NCBI GenBank assembly: GCA_001603595.1
Contig: LUZK01000116.1
Location: forward strand, 1-32,653
Reading direction: 5' to 3'
DNA from: Bacteroidales bacterium Bact_19
GTDB taxonomy: Bacteria > Bacteroidota > Bacteroidia > Bacteroidales > ML635J-15
Length of the DNA: 32,653 bases
The notes under the pieces were generated by a model. That model did not search any database. It saw nothing but the letters and a program-made list of their open reading frames with translations, and was not told where the DNA came from. Every line of letters starts with the position of its first letter. Positions within the stretch are counted from its first letter, which is position 1. Positions 15,521-23,659 of this stretch are shown piece after piece. The position numbers and the translations under genes were made by a program.

Positions 15521-16570
15521 ATGTGCGATGATTTTATCATAATTTCCGGTCCTTGTAGTGCCGAATCGGAGGAACAGGTTTTGCAAACTGCTTTGGAACT
15601 AAAGCAATTTGTAAATCCTACCTTTTTCAGAGCCGGAATCTGGAAACCTAGAACTCGTCCCGGAACTTTCGAAGGAATTGGCGATGAAGCAGTAAAATGG
15701 CTGGCAAAAGTTGTGAATATAACAGGAATACCTGTAATTACCGAAGCAGGCTCTGCACAACACGTAAAAATTCTTTTAGAAAATAATATTAAAAACTTCT
15801 GGATAGGAGCACGAACTGTTGCAAATCCTTTTTCTGTGCAGGAAATTGCTGATGCTTGCGAAGATAAAGAGGTTAATGTTTTTATAAAAAATCCCATTTA
15901 TCCCGATATTGAACTCTGGACAGGTGCTATAGAGAGATTTTTAAATAAAGGTATTTCTGAGGTAGCTGCAATTCATCGTGGTTTTTATCCTTTTAGAAAA
16001 ACTCAGCTTAGGAATATTCCTGATTGGGAAATTCCCATTGAACTTGCCAGAAGATTTCCAAACCTTAAAATTATTACCGACCCCAGCCATATTGCGGGAA
16101 ATAAAATCTACATTAAAGAAATTTGCCAAAAAGCAATAGACCTTAATTTTTGTGGAATTATGGTCGAAACCCATTATCGTCCAGAATCTGCCAGGAGCGA
16201 TAAAGGACAACAAATCACTCCTAAAGAGTTTAAAGAAATCTTAGATTCTCTTACGTATAGAAATATTTCTTCAACAAATATTGACTTTAAATCCGAACTA
16301 AATAATTTACGAGAGAAAATAGATGTTATTGATTTTCAGCTTATTGATATGCTCGAACACAGGTTTAAATTGGTTGATGAAATTGGGAAACTAAAGAAAA
16401 AGCATAATGTAAAAATTTTGCAACTCGACAGGTGGAAATCTATGGTGGAATCACGTCTTAAATACGTATGTGATGAGTCCATATCACGCGAATTTTTGTT
16501 GAAACTTCTACAGATGATTCACAAAGAATCTATAAAAAGACAAAACGATATTTTCAGAAACGAAGATTGA
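15521..16570 (+). CDS. Bifunctional DAHP synthase / chorismate mutase (type II)
   Basis: 349 aa. The N-terminal domain (about 1-245) is a KDO8P-synthase-like DAHP synthase that condenses PEP and erythrose 4-phosphate, the first step of the shikimate pathway. Motifs are GPCSAES at 10-16, KPRTRPGTF at 42-50, GARTVANP at 96-103 and DPSHIAG at 187-193. The C-terminal domain (about 256-345) is an AroQ-type chorismate mutase, with the expected basic residues R264, R281, K292 and R304. In this fusion the mutase domain commonly mediates feedback control of the synthase by aromatic products. The start is ATG 15521. Its TGA directly abuts the stop of the convergent lipoprotein gene with no gap. Confidence 0.95.
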   Translation: MCDDFIIISGPCSAESEEQVLQTALELKQFVNPTFFRAGIWKPRTRPGTFEGIGDEAVKWLAKVVNITGIPVITEAGSAQHVKILLENNIKNFWIGARTVANPFSVQEIADACEDKEVNVFIKNPIYPDIELWTGAIERFLNKGISEVAAIHRGFYPFRKTQLRNIPDWEIPIELARRFPNLKIITDPSHIAGNKIYIKEICQKAIDLNFCGIMVETHYRPESARSDKGQQITPKEFKEILDSLTYRNISSTNIDFKSELNNLREKIDVIDFQLIDMLEHRFKLVDEIGKLKKKHNVKILQLDRWKSMVESRLKYVCDESISREFLLKLLQMIHKESIKRQNDIFRNED

Positions 16571-18262
16571 TTATTTATTAGTTCGATTTTCAATATCCCA
16601 GTCTAATTCGTGATTCCAATTAGCTCGAAGTTCATATTCATCTTGCAAAAACACAACTTTTTCGGGTTGTTTTAGTTGAGTGTAATCTCCAGTATCCCAT
16701 TTCCCGTTTTTATTTTCGTCTATAATTACTCTTATCCGATATTTCGATGGTTTTAAGAATTCGAATATTGCAGTCCCTTCATTTGATATTGCTTCATAAA
16801 TAACTTTATCGGAGAGTAATAATTGTACTATATACTGTTTGTCTTTATCTGCAAAAAATAATTTTAAATTAGAATATTCCGCCGACGAAATTGTTGTGAA
16901 ACTTAGTTCAGCTTGAGTGTTAATATCTCCATAAACATTTTTACAAAATCCATCCTCAAGAAGAATCTTATAATCCGTTTTTTCGAGAAAGGATGAGGTT
17001 ATGATTACGTTTTGAGGATTTAAGCTGTCAATTTTTGCTTCAAATTTGGTGTTTATATAAACAGTATCGGTTCTGAATTTTAATTTTAATTTTTCTTTTT
17101 CAATGATTTTAATTGGTGTTTCAAAAAATAATTTTAAATCCTGATGCGGTTCTTTTGATTTATTAACTTTTGGAGAAAAGTCTTTCATTATAAAATTTTT
17201 GTTTGGATTTCTAAAAACGAGGGTATCTATAATTAAACTGTCATTAAAATCCGGGTCACGGAATTGAAGGATAGTTTCAATATTTTTTTCGAACAAATCG
17301 TCGTTTTGTATCCAGATAATTATAGTATCTGGATTATTTTTATTCGGAATTATAATAGCATTAGTGTCTTCAATTACATTAAGAGAATAAAAACTTTCAA
17401 GCGGTTTGTTGAAAACAAGTTCTATTTTGTTTCGATAAATACGTTTTGAAGATTTTACTGATTGAAGTTGTTTCTCCGAAGAAAAAAGACGAAGAATAAT
17501 ATCTGATGGTTGATAAATAACTTTTTTAGAAGCACTGTCAAAAACTGCGGTTGGAGTAATTATGCTATCGTAAAAAGCTATCATCTCGTTTGGTAAGTCA
17601 TAAATATAGTTGAAGTTTATATCTTTTAAAGCATATAATCTATATTGATTTTGCTTTAAGAATGGAACGGTAAAGTTGCCATTTTTGTCAGTTTTTGTAA
17701 TAAATTCAGGTTTAAAAGAAGTTATTGCTGTATCTGATAAATTTGTGTGTAATAATATCCATATGTCTTCGGCTGTTTTTAAGGAGAGAGCATCAACAAC
17801 TTTGCCTGAAATCATAAGTGAGTCTATAATATTTCCGGTGCTGAAAGCATAAATGAAGCTGTTGATTGCATTGTTTTCGTTAATATCGGCAATAGCGTCA
17901 TTGAAGTTGATTAGATATGTTGTGTTTTCTGAAAGTGTGTTTGGATCAAAAAAAATTTTAATGCTTTTTCCACTTAATTTGATTTGTGGTTCAGGATTTA
18001 TTGGAGGTGAAATAATTAATTTTTGATTTAAACTGTTTAATTTAATAAACTCATCAAATTTCAAAACAACTTTTTGCTGGTTGAAATTTGTGCTGCCATT
18101 GTTTGGAATAGCATATATAAGTTTTGGTTGTTCTGTGTCTTTGGGACCGCCTGTAAGTGGCACTTGTTTTGCACACGAAAATAAAAATGAAATAAAAGTG
18201 ACAACTCCGGCAAAAATTTTGAAAAAATTTGAAACGCTATTTGTTGTAATATTTTGTAACAT
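16571..18262 (-). CDS. Ig-like (SbsA-type) domain lipoprotein
   Basis: 563 aa. A lipobox FLFSC places the lipidated Cys at residue 30, giving CAKQVPLTGGPKD at the mature N-terminus, so it is an envelope lipoprotein. An SbsA-type Ig-like domain follows at about 45-145 (IPNNGSTNFNQQKVVLKFDE ... TTYLINFNDAIADINENN). A carboxypeptidase-regulatory-like beta module lies at about 150-230 (KNGNFTVPFLKQNQYRLYAL), then further beta-rich regions, with a second NKNGKWDTGDYTQL-type segment near the C-terminus. The family is common in Bacteroidota; its role is not known. It lies 73 bp downstream of the peptidase gene on the same strand but has its own likely promoter. Confidence 0.82.
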   Translation of the reverse strand: MLQNITTNSVSNFFKIFAGVVTFISFLFSCAKQVPLTGGPKDTEQPKLIYAIPNNGSTNFNQQKVVLKFDEFIKLNSLNQKLIISPPINPEPQIKLSGKSIKIFFDPNTLSENTTYLINFNDAIADINENNAINSFIYAFSTGNIIDSLMISGKVVDALSLKTAEDIWILLHTNLSDTAITSFKPEFITKTDKNGNFTVPFLKQNQYRLYALKDINFNYIYDLPNEMIAFYDSIITPTAVFDSASKKVIYQPSDIILRLFSSEKQLQSVKSSKRIYRNKIELVFNKPLESFYSLNVIEDTNAIIIPNKNNPDTIIIWIQNDDLFEKNIETILQFRDPDFNDSLIIDTLVFRNPNKNFIMKDFSPKVNKSKEPHQDLKLFFETPIKIIEKEKLKLKFRTDTVYINTKFEAKIDSLNPQNVIITSSFLEKTDYKILLEDGFCKNVYGDINTQAELSFTTISSAEYSNLKLFFADKDKQYIVQLLLSDKVIYEAISNEGTAIFEFLKPSKYRIRVIIDENKNGKWDTGDYTQLKQPEKVVFLQDEYELRANWNHELDWDIENRTNK

Positions 18263-18279
18263 TGCTTTTTTATATTTGA

Positions 18280-18287
18280 CAAAGATA
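18280..18287 (-). promoter_or_regulatory. Probable -7 element for the Ig-like lipoprotein gene
   Basis: On the minus strand TATCTTTG matches TAnnTTTG exactly. It ends 17 bp before ATG 18262, inside the 73-bp gap after the peptidase gene. This suggests the lipoprotein can be expressed separately from the peptidase. Confidence 0.55.
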
Positions 18288-18335
18288 GAATTTTTTATAT
18301 AGAGAATAAAATTTCACAAAATGGTAATTGCAAAA

Positions 18336-19619
18336 TTATTGTAACCATTTTGAAAGCAGCCCCATTACCTGGTCAATCTGAGATTTTTGCAAAGTTTTTA
18401 TTCTTGTTGCGTGCGTTCCTCTCGGACTTATTATTTTAATAACATTTTGATTATTCCCAATATCTGGGGCCGAGGCAGTCCACGGATCAAATTCACCATA
18501 AATAAGAATTGTATTTTTTGCTTTTTGTTTTACGAAGTTTTCCAGATCAATAGCTGTTTGAGGATAAAAATCAACATTCATGTTTTTTGGTAAAAACACT
18601 TTTTTAAAATATCCTTTTGCCGATTGTACATGAATAAGGAATTTTTTTAATGATTCTGTATCATAGCCATAATATCCTAGCTCTCTTGCAGCCTGATAAT
18701 AAAAAGGGAAAGTCTCTTTACTACCTTCGATGGAGAAATAATCAGGATGCGAAACAGCTAATAAATGCTGGAATAGAACATAATCCTGTGATTTCTTTGA
18801 AGGGATTTTTGTTACATCTCCAACCCATTGCCAAAATGCAAATTCATATTCAAGGATACAAAATTCGTAAACTTCTTCAAGTGGAATATAGTAATTGAGT
18901 TTTTGATTTTTTACAAATGCCTCAAACATCGGTAAAATCTTATCTCTTCTTTTAAGCATTTCGATCTGATATTCCAGAACCTTTCGTCGTTCTTTTTTAG
19001 TAGCTACATTTTTGAGAAATATTTCGTGACGACCGTCTTCTAATGCCCTGGCTACAGGAGCTACATAAGCAACTGTAATATCAACGTCTTTGGGAAAATA
19101 CATCTGATACAATAAGGCAGTTTGCCCGCCTTTGCTGATACCTGTGGCTATCCATTGGGTTTTGTATATTTGTTTGAAGGCTTCTCTGATTTTGTGATGA
19201 TCTTCTGCAGCCTGACTTGTGGTTAAGTAAGTCCAATCAAGATTGTCCGGAACTGATTTTCCGAAAAATCTATGCTCCACACAAATCTGATTGGCCATTA
19301 AAAGATCGCTTAATTCGTTAATGTAATTGGGCTTTGATGCATATTCAGCACTGTAGCCTTCTGTAACAAAAACAACAGGACTGTTATAGGATTTATGTGA
19401 TACGAAAACTCTTTGTTTAAAAGTTCCTGCTTCCGGTAATGAATGATCTAATGGTTGCTCGAAAAAAACAAGATATTTTTCCGAAAAGAAATCAACGGTA
19501 TTTAGTTTTTCTACCGAAACAACTCCTGGTAATGAACGTAACCTCGATTCAAATTCGGATGCAAAAACGCTCGAAATAACTAATAAAAAAACAAATACAA
19601 ACAAAAAAATCCTTCTCAT
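18336..19619 (-). CDS. Secreted S28/S37-like serine peptidase (alpha/beta hydrolase)
   Basis: 427 aa. The signal peptide is about residues 1-20 (ending SVFA before SEFESR). An alpha/beta-hydrolase fold contains the nucleophile elbow GISKGGQTALL with Ser162. The likely charge-relay acid is Asp378 in GEFDPW, and the base is His403 in GTHATR. The GxSKGG elbow and overall layout (FEQPLDH near 54-59, EHRFFGKS at 115-122) resemble the S37 tripeptidyl aminopeptidase (PS-10) and S28 prolyl peptidase groups, which release peptides from protein N-termini or after proline. Location is periplasmic or outer surface; no T9SS domain or lipobox is visible. Peptide scavenging is inferred. The exact family should be treated as open. 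Confidence 0.8.
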   Translation of the reverse strand: MRRIFLFVFVFLLVISSVFASEFESRLRSLPGVVSVEKLNTVDFFSEKYLVFFEQPLDHSLPEAGTFKQRVFVSHKSYNSPVVFVTEGYSAEYASKPNYINELSDLLMANQICVEHRFFGKSVPDNLDWTYLTTSQAAEDHHKIREAFKQIYKTQWIATGISKGGQTALLYQMYFPKDVDITVAYVAPVARALEDGRHEIFLKNVATKKERRKVLEYQIEMLKRRDKILPMFEAFVKNQKLNYYIPLEEVYEFCILEYEFAFWQWVGDVTKIPSKKSQDYVLFQHLLAVSHPDYFSIEGSKETFPFYYQAARELGYYGYDTESLKKFLIHVQSAKGYFKKVFLPKNMNVDFYPQTAIDLENFVKQKAKNTILIYGEFDPWTASAPDIGNNQNVIKIISPRGTHATRIKTLQKSQIDQVMGLLSKWLQ

Positions 19620-20009
19620 AACTTATCAAAATTCTTGTCGCAAGATAATATTTTATTGATACTTTAAAATTTGATTTTTGTTAAAACTTTTTAATTTTAT
19701 ACTTCATTAAAGGATAATTCTAAAATTTAGAGGGAATAATATTTTTGGAGCATGAAAGCAATTGATTGATATAAATTTTCATTTTTAAAAATGTTGTTAT
19801 TTTTAAATCAATAATCAAACTAAATGTTTAAAAATCCTAATGTAATGTTATTAATCAGAATATTGTTACATGCAGTCTTTGAAACTTTCCTGACGCTCGG
19901 AAATCTACACTTTTAAATTGCTTTATACGGATTGAAAAATAGTTTAAAATGAAAAGTCGTAAGTGTTAAATTTTATTAAGATATCGTCATAAAATTTTAA
20001 TTTTGCATT
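19620..20009 (+). other. 390-bp intergenic region between the peptidase gene and mfd
   Basis: This is the only stretch over 300 bp without a gene. No convincing ORF, tRNA or conserved RNA is seen. It is very AT-rich and holds a 14-bp perfect palindrome CATTTTTAAAAATG at 19780-19793. This sits inside a looser inverted repeat, ATTGATT at 19761-19767 with AATCAAT at 19806-19812. A small, relatively GC-rich hairpin TTTCC-N8-GGAAA is at 19886-19903. The mfd promoter is at its right end. Such AT-rich palindromes are expected by chance at this base composition. Confidence 0.5.
19998..20005 (+). promoter_or_regulatory. -7 element directly before mfd (near-leaderless)
   Basis: TAATTTTG matches TAnnTTTG exactly and ends only 4 bp before ATG 20010. 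Transcription would begin at or within a few bases of the start codon, so the mfd mRNA may be leaderless. No clear upstream TTG is seen. The alternative is a later start codon or a promoter further upstream. Confidence 0.45.
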
Positions 20010-23000
20010 ATGAAACAATTAACTGAAAAAATATTTTCCGGAAATCCTGCATTTATTGAAGTTGAAAATTATTATAGAAATTCGGATTTTGTTTATGTGA
20101 ATATTCAAGGTCTTTCAGGTTCGAGTTCTGCTTTTTTGGTGTCTGAATTATATAATAAAAACAGGAAATTAACTTGTATAATATGTAATGATAAGGAACA
20201 AGCTTCTTATTTTTATGATGATGTTGTGAATATACTGGGTCAAGATCAGGTATTGTTTTATCCCAGTTCATACAAACGTTCTGTTGAGTATTTGCGAACT
20301 GATAAAAGTAACATAGTTCTCAAAACAGAAGTTTTAAATAAACTGCTTTATAAGAAGAAACCATATATTATAGTTACATATCCCGGGGCAATTATAGAAA
20401 AGGTTGTTACAAATAAAACACTTAAAACAAACACTCTCGAAATTGGCGAAGGCGAAAGCCTTTCTATGGATTTCGTAATTGAGGTACTTAATGAATATGG
20501 TTTTAATCGTGCCGATTTTGTTTATGAACCGGGCACTTTTGCAGTTAGAGGCAGCATTATTGACGTGTTTTCGTATGGTAACGAAAAACCTTATCGAATT
20601 GATTTTTTTGGAGACGAAATAGAATCAATAAGGATTTTCGATCCTGAAACACAATTGTCTGAAAAAAAAGAAAAAAGAATTCGGATAGTTCCTGATTTAA
20701 GCGGTAAAAATCACGAAGACCAACTAATATCTTTTTTAGAATATGTTGGTGAAAATTGTAGGATTTTTCTTGAAAATTCTCAGTTAATTAAAGATAGAAT
20801 TCAAAAGGTTTATTCTACCGCTTTACAAAGATTCGAGGAAAATCAGAATTTTGATTTTGATGAGGATTTAATGCTTTTGGATCCAAAAAAAAATTTGATT
20901 GATGCCGATTCATTTTTAAAAAACCTAAATAATTATTCTGTTTTTGAGTTTGATAATCCCGTTGTATTGAAGGATGCAAAAACTGTAAAATTTAATTTTA
21001 ATCCGCATCCGGTTTTTAATAAACAATTCGAATTGTTTATTAACTTTTTGAAAGAATTTCGTGAAAACAATTATGAAATTTATCTGCTTTGCAATAATCA
21101 AAAGCAACTTGAGCGATTAGTTTCTATTTTGCAGGATCTCGGAGAAAATAATAATATGTTTATTCCGATTATAAATGCAGTAAACAAAGGTTTTATAGAT
21201 AATTATAATCGAGTTGTAGTATTAACCGATCATCAAATTTTTGAAAGATATCATCGTTACAAAACAAAAACTATTTCACGCGGAGATGCACTTACAATAA
21301 ATGATTTAAGTGAGCTAAAACCCGGCGATTATGTAGTTCATGTTGACAATGGTATTGGGAAATTTGGAGGTTTACAAAAAATAGAGGTTAATGGTAAAAT
21401 ACAGGAAGCAGTAAGCATCATTTATGATTGCAATGATATTCTTTATGTAAACATTCACTCTTTACACAGAATTTCTAAATACAGAGATAAGGATGGGGAA
21501 CCTCCGAAAATTTATCGTTTAGGATCAGGTTATTGGCAAAAATTAAAATCAAGAACAAAGAAAAACATCAAGGATATAGCTCGGGATTTGATTTTATTGT
21601 ATGCTAAGCGTCTCGAGCAAAAAGGTTTTGCTTTTTCTCCCGATTCGTATTTGCAATACGAACTTGAATCATCTTTTATGTACGAAGATACTCCCGACCA
21701 AATAAAAACTATGGAAAGCATCAAAAAAGATATGGAATCCGATGTCCCGATGGATAGATTGGTTTGTGGAGATGTTGGCTTTGGAAAAACAGAGCTTGCC
21801 ATTCGTGCTGCGTTCAAAGCTGTTACCGATGGGAAACAAGTTGCAGTGCTTGTCCCTACCACGATTTTAGCATTACAACATTATCAGACTTTTAGTGAGC
21901 GTCTTAATAAATTTCCTGTAACAGTTGCTCAGATAAGTCGGTTAAAATCGGCATCAGAAAACAAAAATACACTTCAGCTTTTAAAAGAAGGTAAAATAGA
22001 TATTATTATTGGTACTCATCGTCTTGTAAGTAAAGATGTAGAATTTAAAGACCTCGGTTTGTTAATTATCGATGAGGAACAAAAATTTGGGGTTGCAGTT
22101 AAAGAGAAACTTAAACAAATTAAAATAAATGTTGATACCTTAACTCTCACTGCTACTCCAATACCGCGAACCTTGCAATTTTCGCTTATGGGAGCAAGAG
22201 ATTTGTCTGTAATCAACACTCCACCACCAAACCGACAACCAATAATTACTGAATTGCACGCTTTTAACACCGAAATAATTAAAGAAGCAATTTATTATGA
22301 AATATCTCGAAATGGGCAGGTTTTTTTTGTAAATAACCGAATTGATAATATTTACGAGATACAGAGGCTGATTGCTAAATTGTGTCCGGAAGTTAAAACT
22401 GTTGTTGCTCACGGACAAATGGAAGGCGAGAAACTCGAAAAAATTATACTCGAGTTTATGCGTGGGGATTATGATGTGCTCATAAGCACTGCAATTATTG
22501 AAAATGGGGTTGATATTCCGAATGTAAACACAATAATAATAAATAATGCAAATAATTTTGGATTAAGTGATTTGCACCAGCTCAGAGGTCGGGTAGGACG
22601 CAGTAACCGAAAAGCCTTTTGCTATTTGCTTGCCCCACCGTTAAGCTCTTTAACTCCCGATGCACGACGCAGACTTAAGGCCATTGAAGAATTCAGTGAT
22701 TTAGGAAGCGGTTTGAATATTGCTTTGCAAGACCTCGATATTCGTGGAGCAGGTAATATTCTTGGCAGCGAACAATCGGGGTTCATTACAGAAATTGGTT
22801 ATGAAACTTATACCAAAATTCTTAATGAAGCTATTGAAGAACTGAAAGAAGAAGAATTTAGAGAATTATTCAGTTCCGGGAAGGAAGCTCAGCAAAGCTA
22901 TATTCCTAATTTTGACTGTCAAATTGAAACAGATCTTAATGCAAGAATTCCGGATTATTATGTTTCAGTTACTTCTGAACGCATAAAACTTTATAAACAA

Positions 23001-23399
23001 ATTGATGAACTCAAAAATCAAAAAGAATTAGAAGAGTTTATTTCAAAAATTACAGATCGTTTCGGCGAACCTCCCGAAGAAACTTTACAACTATTCGATA
23101 TTGTTAAAATAAAATGGTTGGCTCAAAAAATAGGATTTGAAAAATTGGTACTTAAAAACGAAACTTTTATCGGATATTTTCCTTTAGATCAACAATCTGT
23201 GTATTATTCATCAAAAATTTTTGCTGCTATTATTATGTATGTTCAGAAATTTCCAAAAAATTTCATATTTAAAGAGATAAATTCTAAGTTGACATTAAGG
23301 TTAAATTATATTAATAACATTAAAGCATTGCATGACAAGTTGCAAAAAATTGTTGATTTTATGGATGATTATGTTCTGAAAACCGAAAATGTTAATTAG
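20010..23399 (+). CDS. mfd: Transcription-repair coupling factor
   Basis: 1129 aa, full length. Mfd is a cytosolic DNA translocase that removes RNA polymerase stalled at DNA lesions and recruits UvrA. A UvrB-homology region occupies the N-terminal part. The RNA-polymerase-interacting domain is at about 427-500, with PGDYVVHVDNGIGKF from 438. The helicase core follows: Walker A GDVGFGKT at 587-594 with K593, Walker B DEEQ at 688-691, TATPIPRT just after, and a C-terminal helicase lobe with HQLRGRVGRS. The TRCF C-terminal domain covers about 970-1100. It is monocistronic: 390 bp precede it and 260 bp follow. uvrA and uvrB are not in the window. Confidence 0.97.
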   Translation: MKQLTEKIFSGNPAFIEVENYYRNSDFVYVNIQGLSGSSSAFLVSELYNKNRKLTCIICNDKEQASYFYDDVVNILGQDQVLFYPSSYKRSVEYLRTDKSNIVLKTEVLNKLLYKKKPYIIVTYPGAIIEKVVTNKTLKTNTLEIGEGESLSMDFVIEVLNEYGFNRADFVYEPGTFAVRGSIIDVFSYGNEKPYRIDFFGDEIESIRIFDPETQLSEKKEKRIRIVPDLSGKNHEDQLISFLEYVGENCRIFLENSQLIKDRIQKVYSTALQRFEENQNFDFDEDLMLLDPKKNLIDADSFLKNLNNYSVFEFDNPVVLKDAKTVKFNFNPHPVFNKQFELFINFLKEFRENNYEIYLLCNNQKQLERLVSILQDLGENNNMFIPIINAVNKGFIDNYNRVVVLTDHQIFERYHRYKTKTISRGDALTINDLSELKPGDYVVHVDNGIGKFGGLQKIEVNGKIQEAVSIIYDCNDILYVNIHSLHRISKYRDKDGEPPKIYRLGSGYWQKLKSRTKKNIKDIARDLILLYAKRLEQKGFAFSPDSYLQYELESSFMYEDTPDQIKTMESIKKDMESDVPMDRLVCGDVGFGKTELAIRAAFKAVTDGKQVAVLVPTTILALQHYQTFSERLNKFPVTVAQISRLKSASENKNTLQLLKEGKIDIIIGTHRLVSKDVEFKDLGLLIIDEEQKFGVAVKEKLKQIKINVDTLTLTATPIPRTLQFSLMGARDLSVINTPPPNRQPIITELHAFNTEIIKEAIYYEISRNGQVFFVNNRIDNIYEIQRLIAKLCPEVKTVVAHGQMEGEKLEKIILEFMRGDYDVLISTAIIENGVDIPNVNTIIINNANNFGLSDLHQLRGRVGRSNRKAFCYLLAPPLSSLTPDARRRLKAIEEFSDLGSGLNIALQDLDIRGAGNILGSEQSGFITEIGYETYTKILNEAIEELKEEEFRELFSSGKEAQQSYIPNFDCQIETDLNARIPDYYVSVTSERIKLYKQIDELKNQKELEEFISKITDRFGEPPEETLQLFDIVKIKWLAQKIGFEKLVLKNETFIGYFPLDQQSVYYSSKIFAAIIMYVQKFPKNFIFKEINSKLTLRLNYINNIKALHDKLQKIVDFMDDYVLKTENVN

Positions 23400-23593
23400 A
23401 AATTATATTTAAAAGAATTATTGCATAATAATCATTTTATTCTACAAAAATAAAAAATAATTCAAGATATAAATATTATACAATAGTTGTTTATTTTGAG
23501 GCTAAAGTTTAATATTAGCTCATAAAAGGGTCTTGTTTTTATATTTGTTTTGATGAAAAAAACTCTTTAATAAAAAATAAATTTAATAAAATG

Positions 23594-23623
23594 TTGAAAT
23601 ATTAAAATTTTTTATTATTTTTG
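23594..23623 (+). promoter_or_regulatory. Promoter of the T9SS beta-helix protein gene
   Basis: TTG at 23594-23596, a 19-bp spacer and TATTTTTG at 23616-23623 give the best two-part Bacteroidota promoter in the window. ATG 23660 follows 36 bp later. The rest of the 260-bp gap after mfd holds only an AT-only hairpin (23417-23432) followed by T-rich sequence, a weak terminator candidate for mfd. Confidence 0.6.
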
Positions 23624-23659
23624 CTTCGGCTAAAGAGTTCAATTATAGATGTACAAAAA

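Noticed and set aside
19780-19793. Perfect 14-bp palindrome CATTTTTAAAAATG in the intergenic region before mfd
   Set aside because: At this AT content several such palindromes are expected by chance in a window this long, and it is over 200 bp from the mfd start.
19886-19903. Small GC-richer hairpin that might mark a small RNA or terminator
   Set aside because: Only a 5-bp stem, no following T tract and no promoter-like element oriented to transcribe it.
23417-23432. Hairpin ATTATT-GCAT-AATAAT after mfd as a terminator
   Set aside because: The stem is only A-T pairs and six bp long; too weak to call, although T-rich sequence follows.
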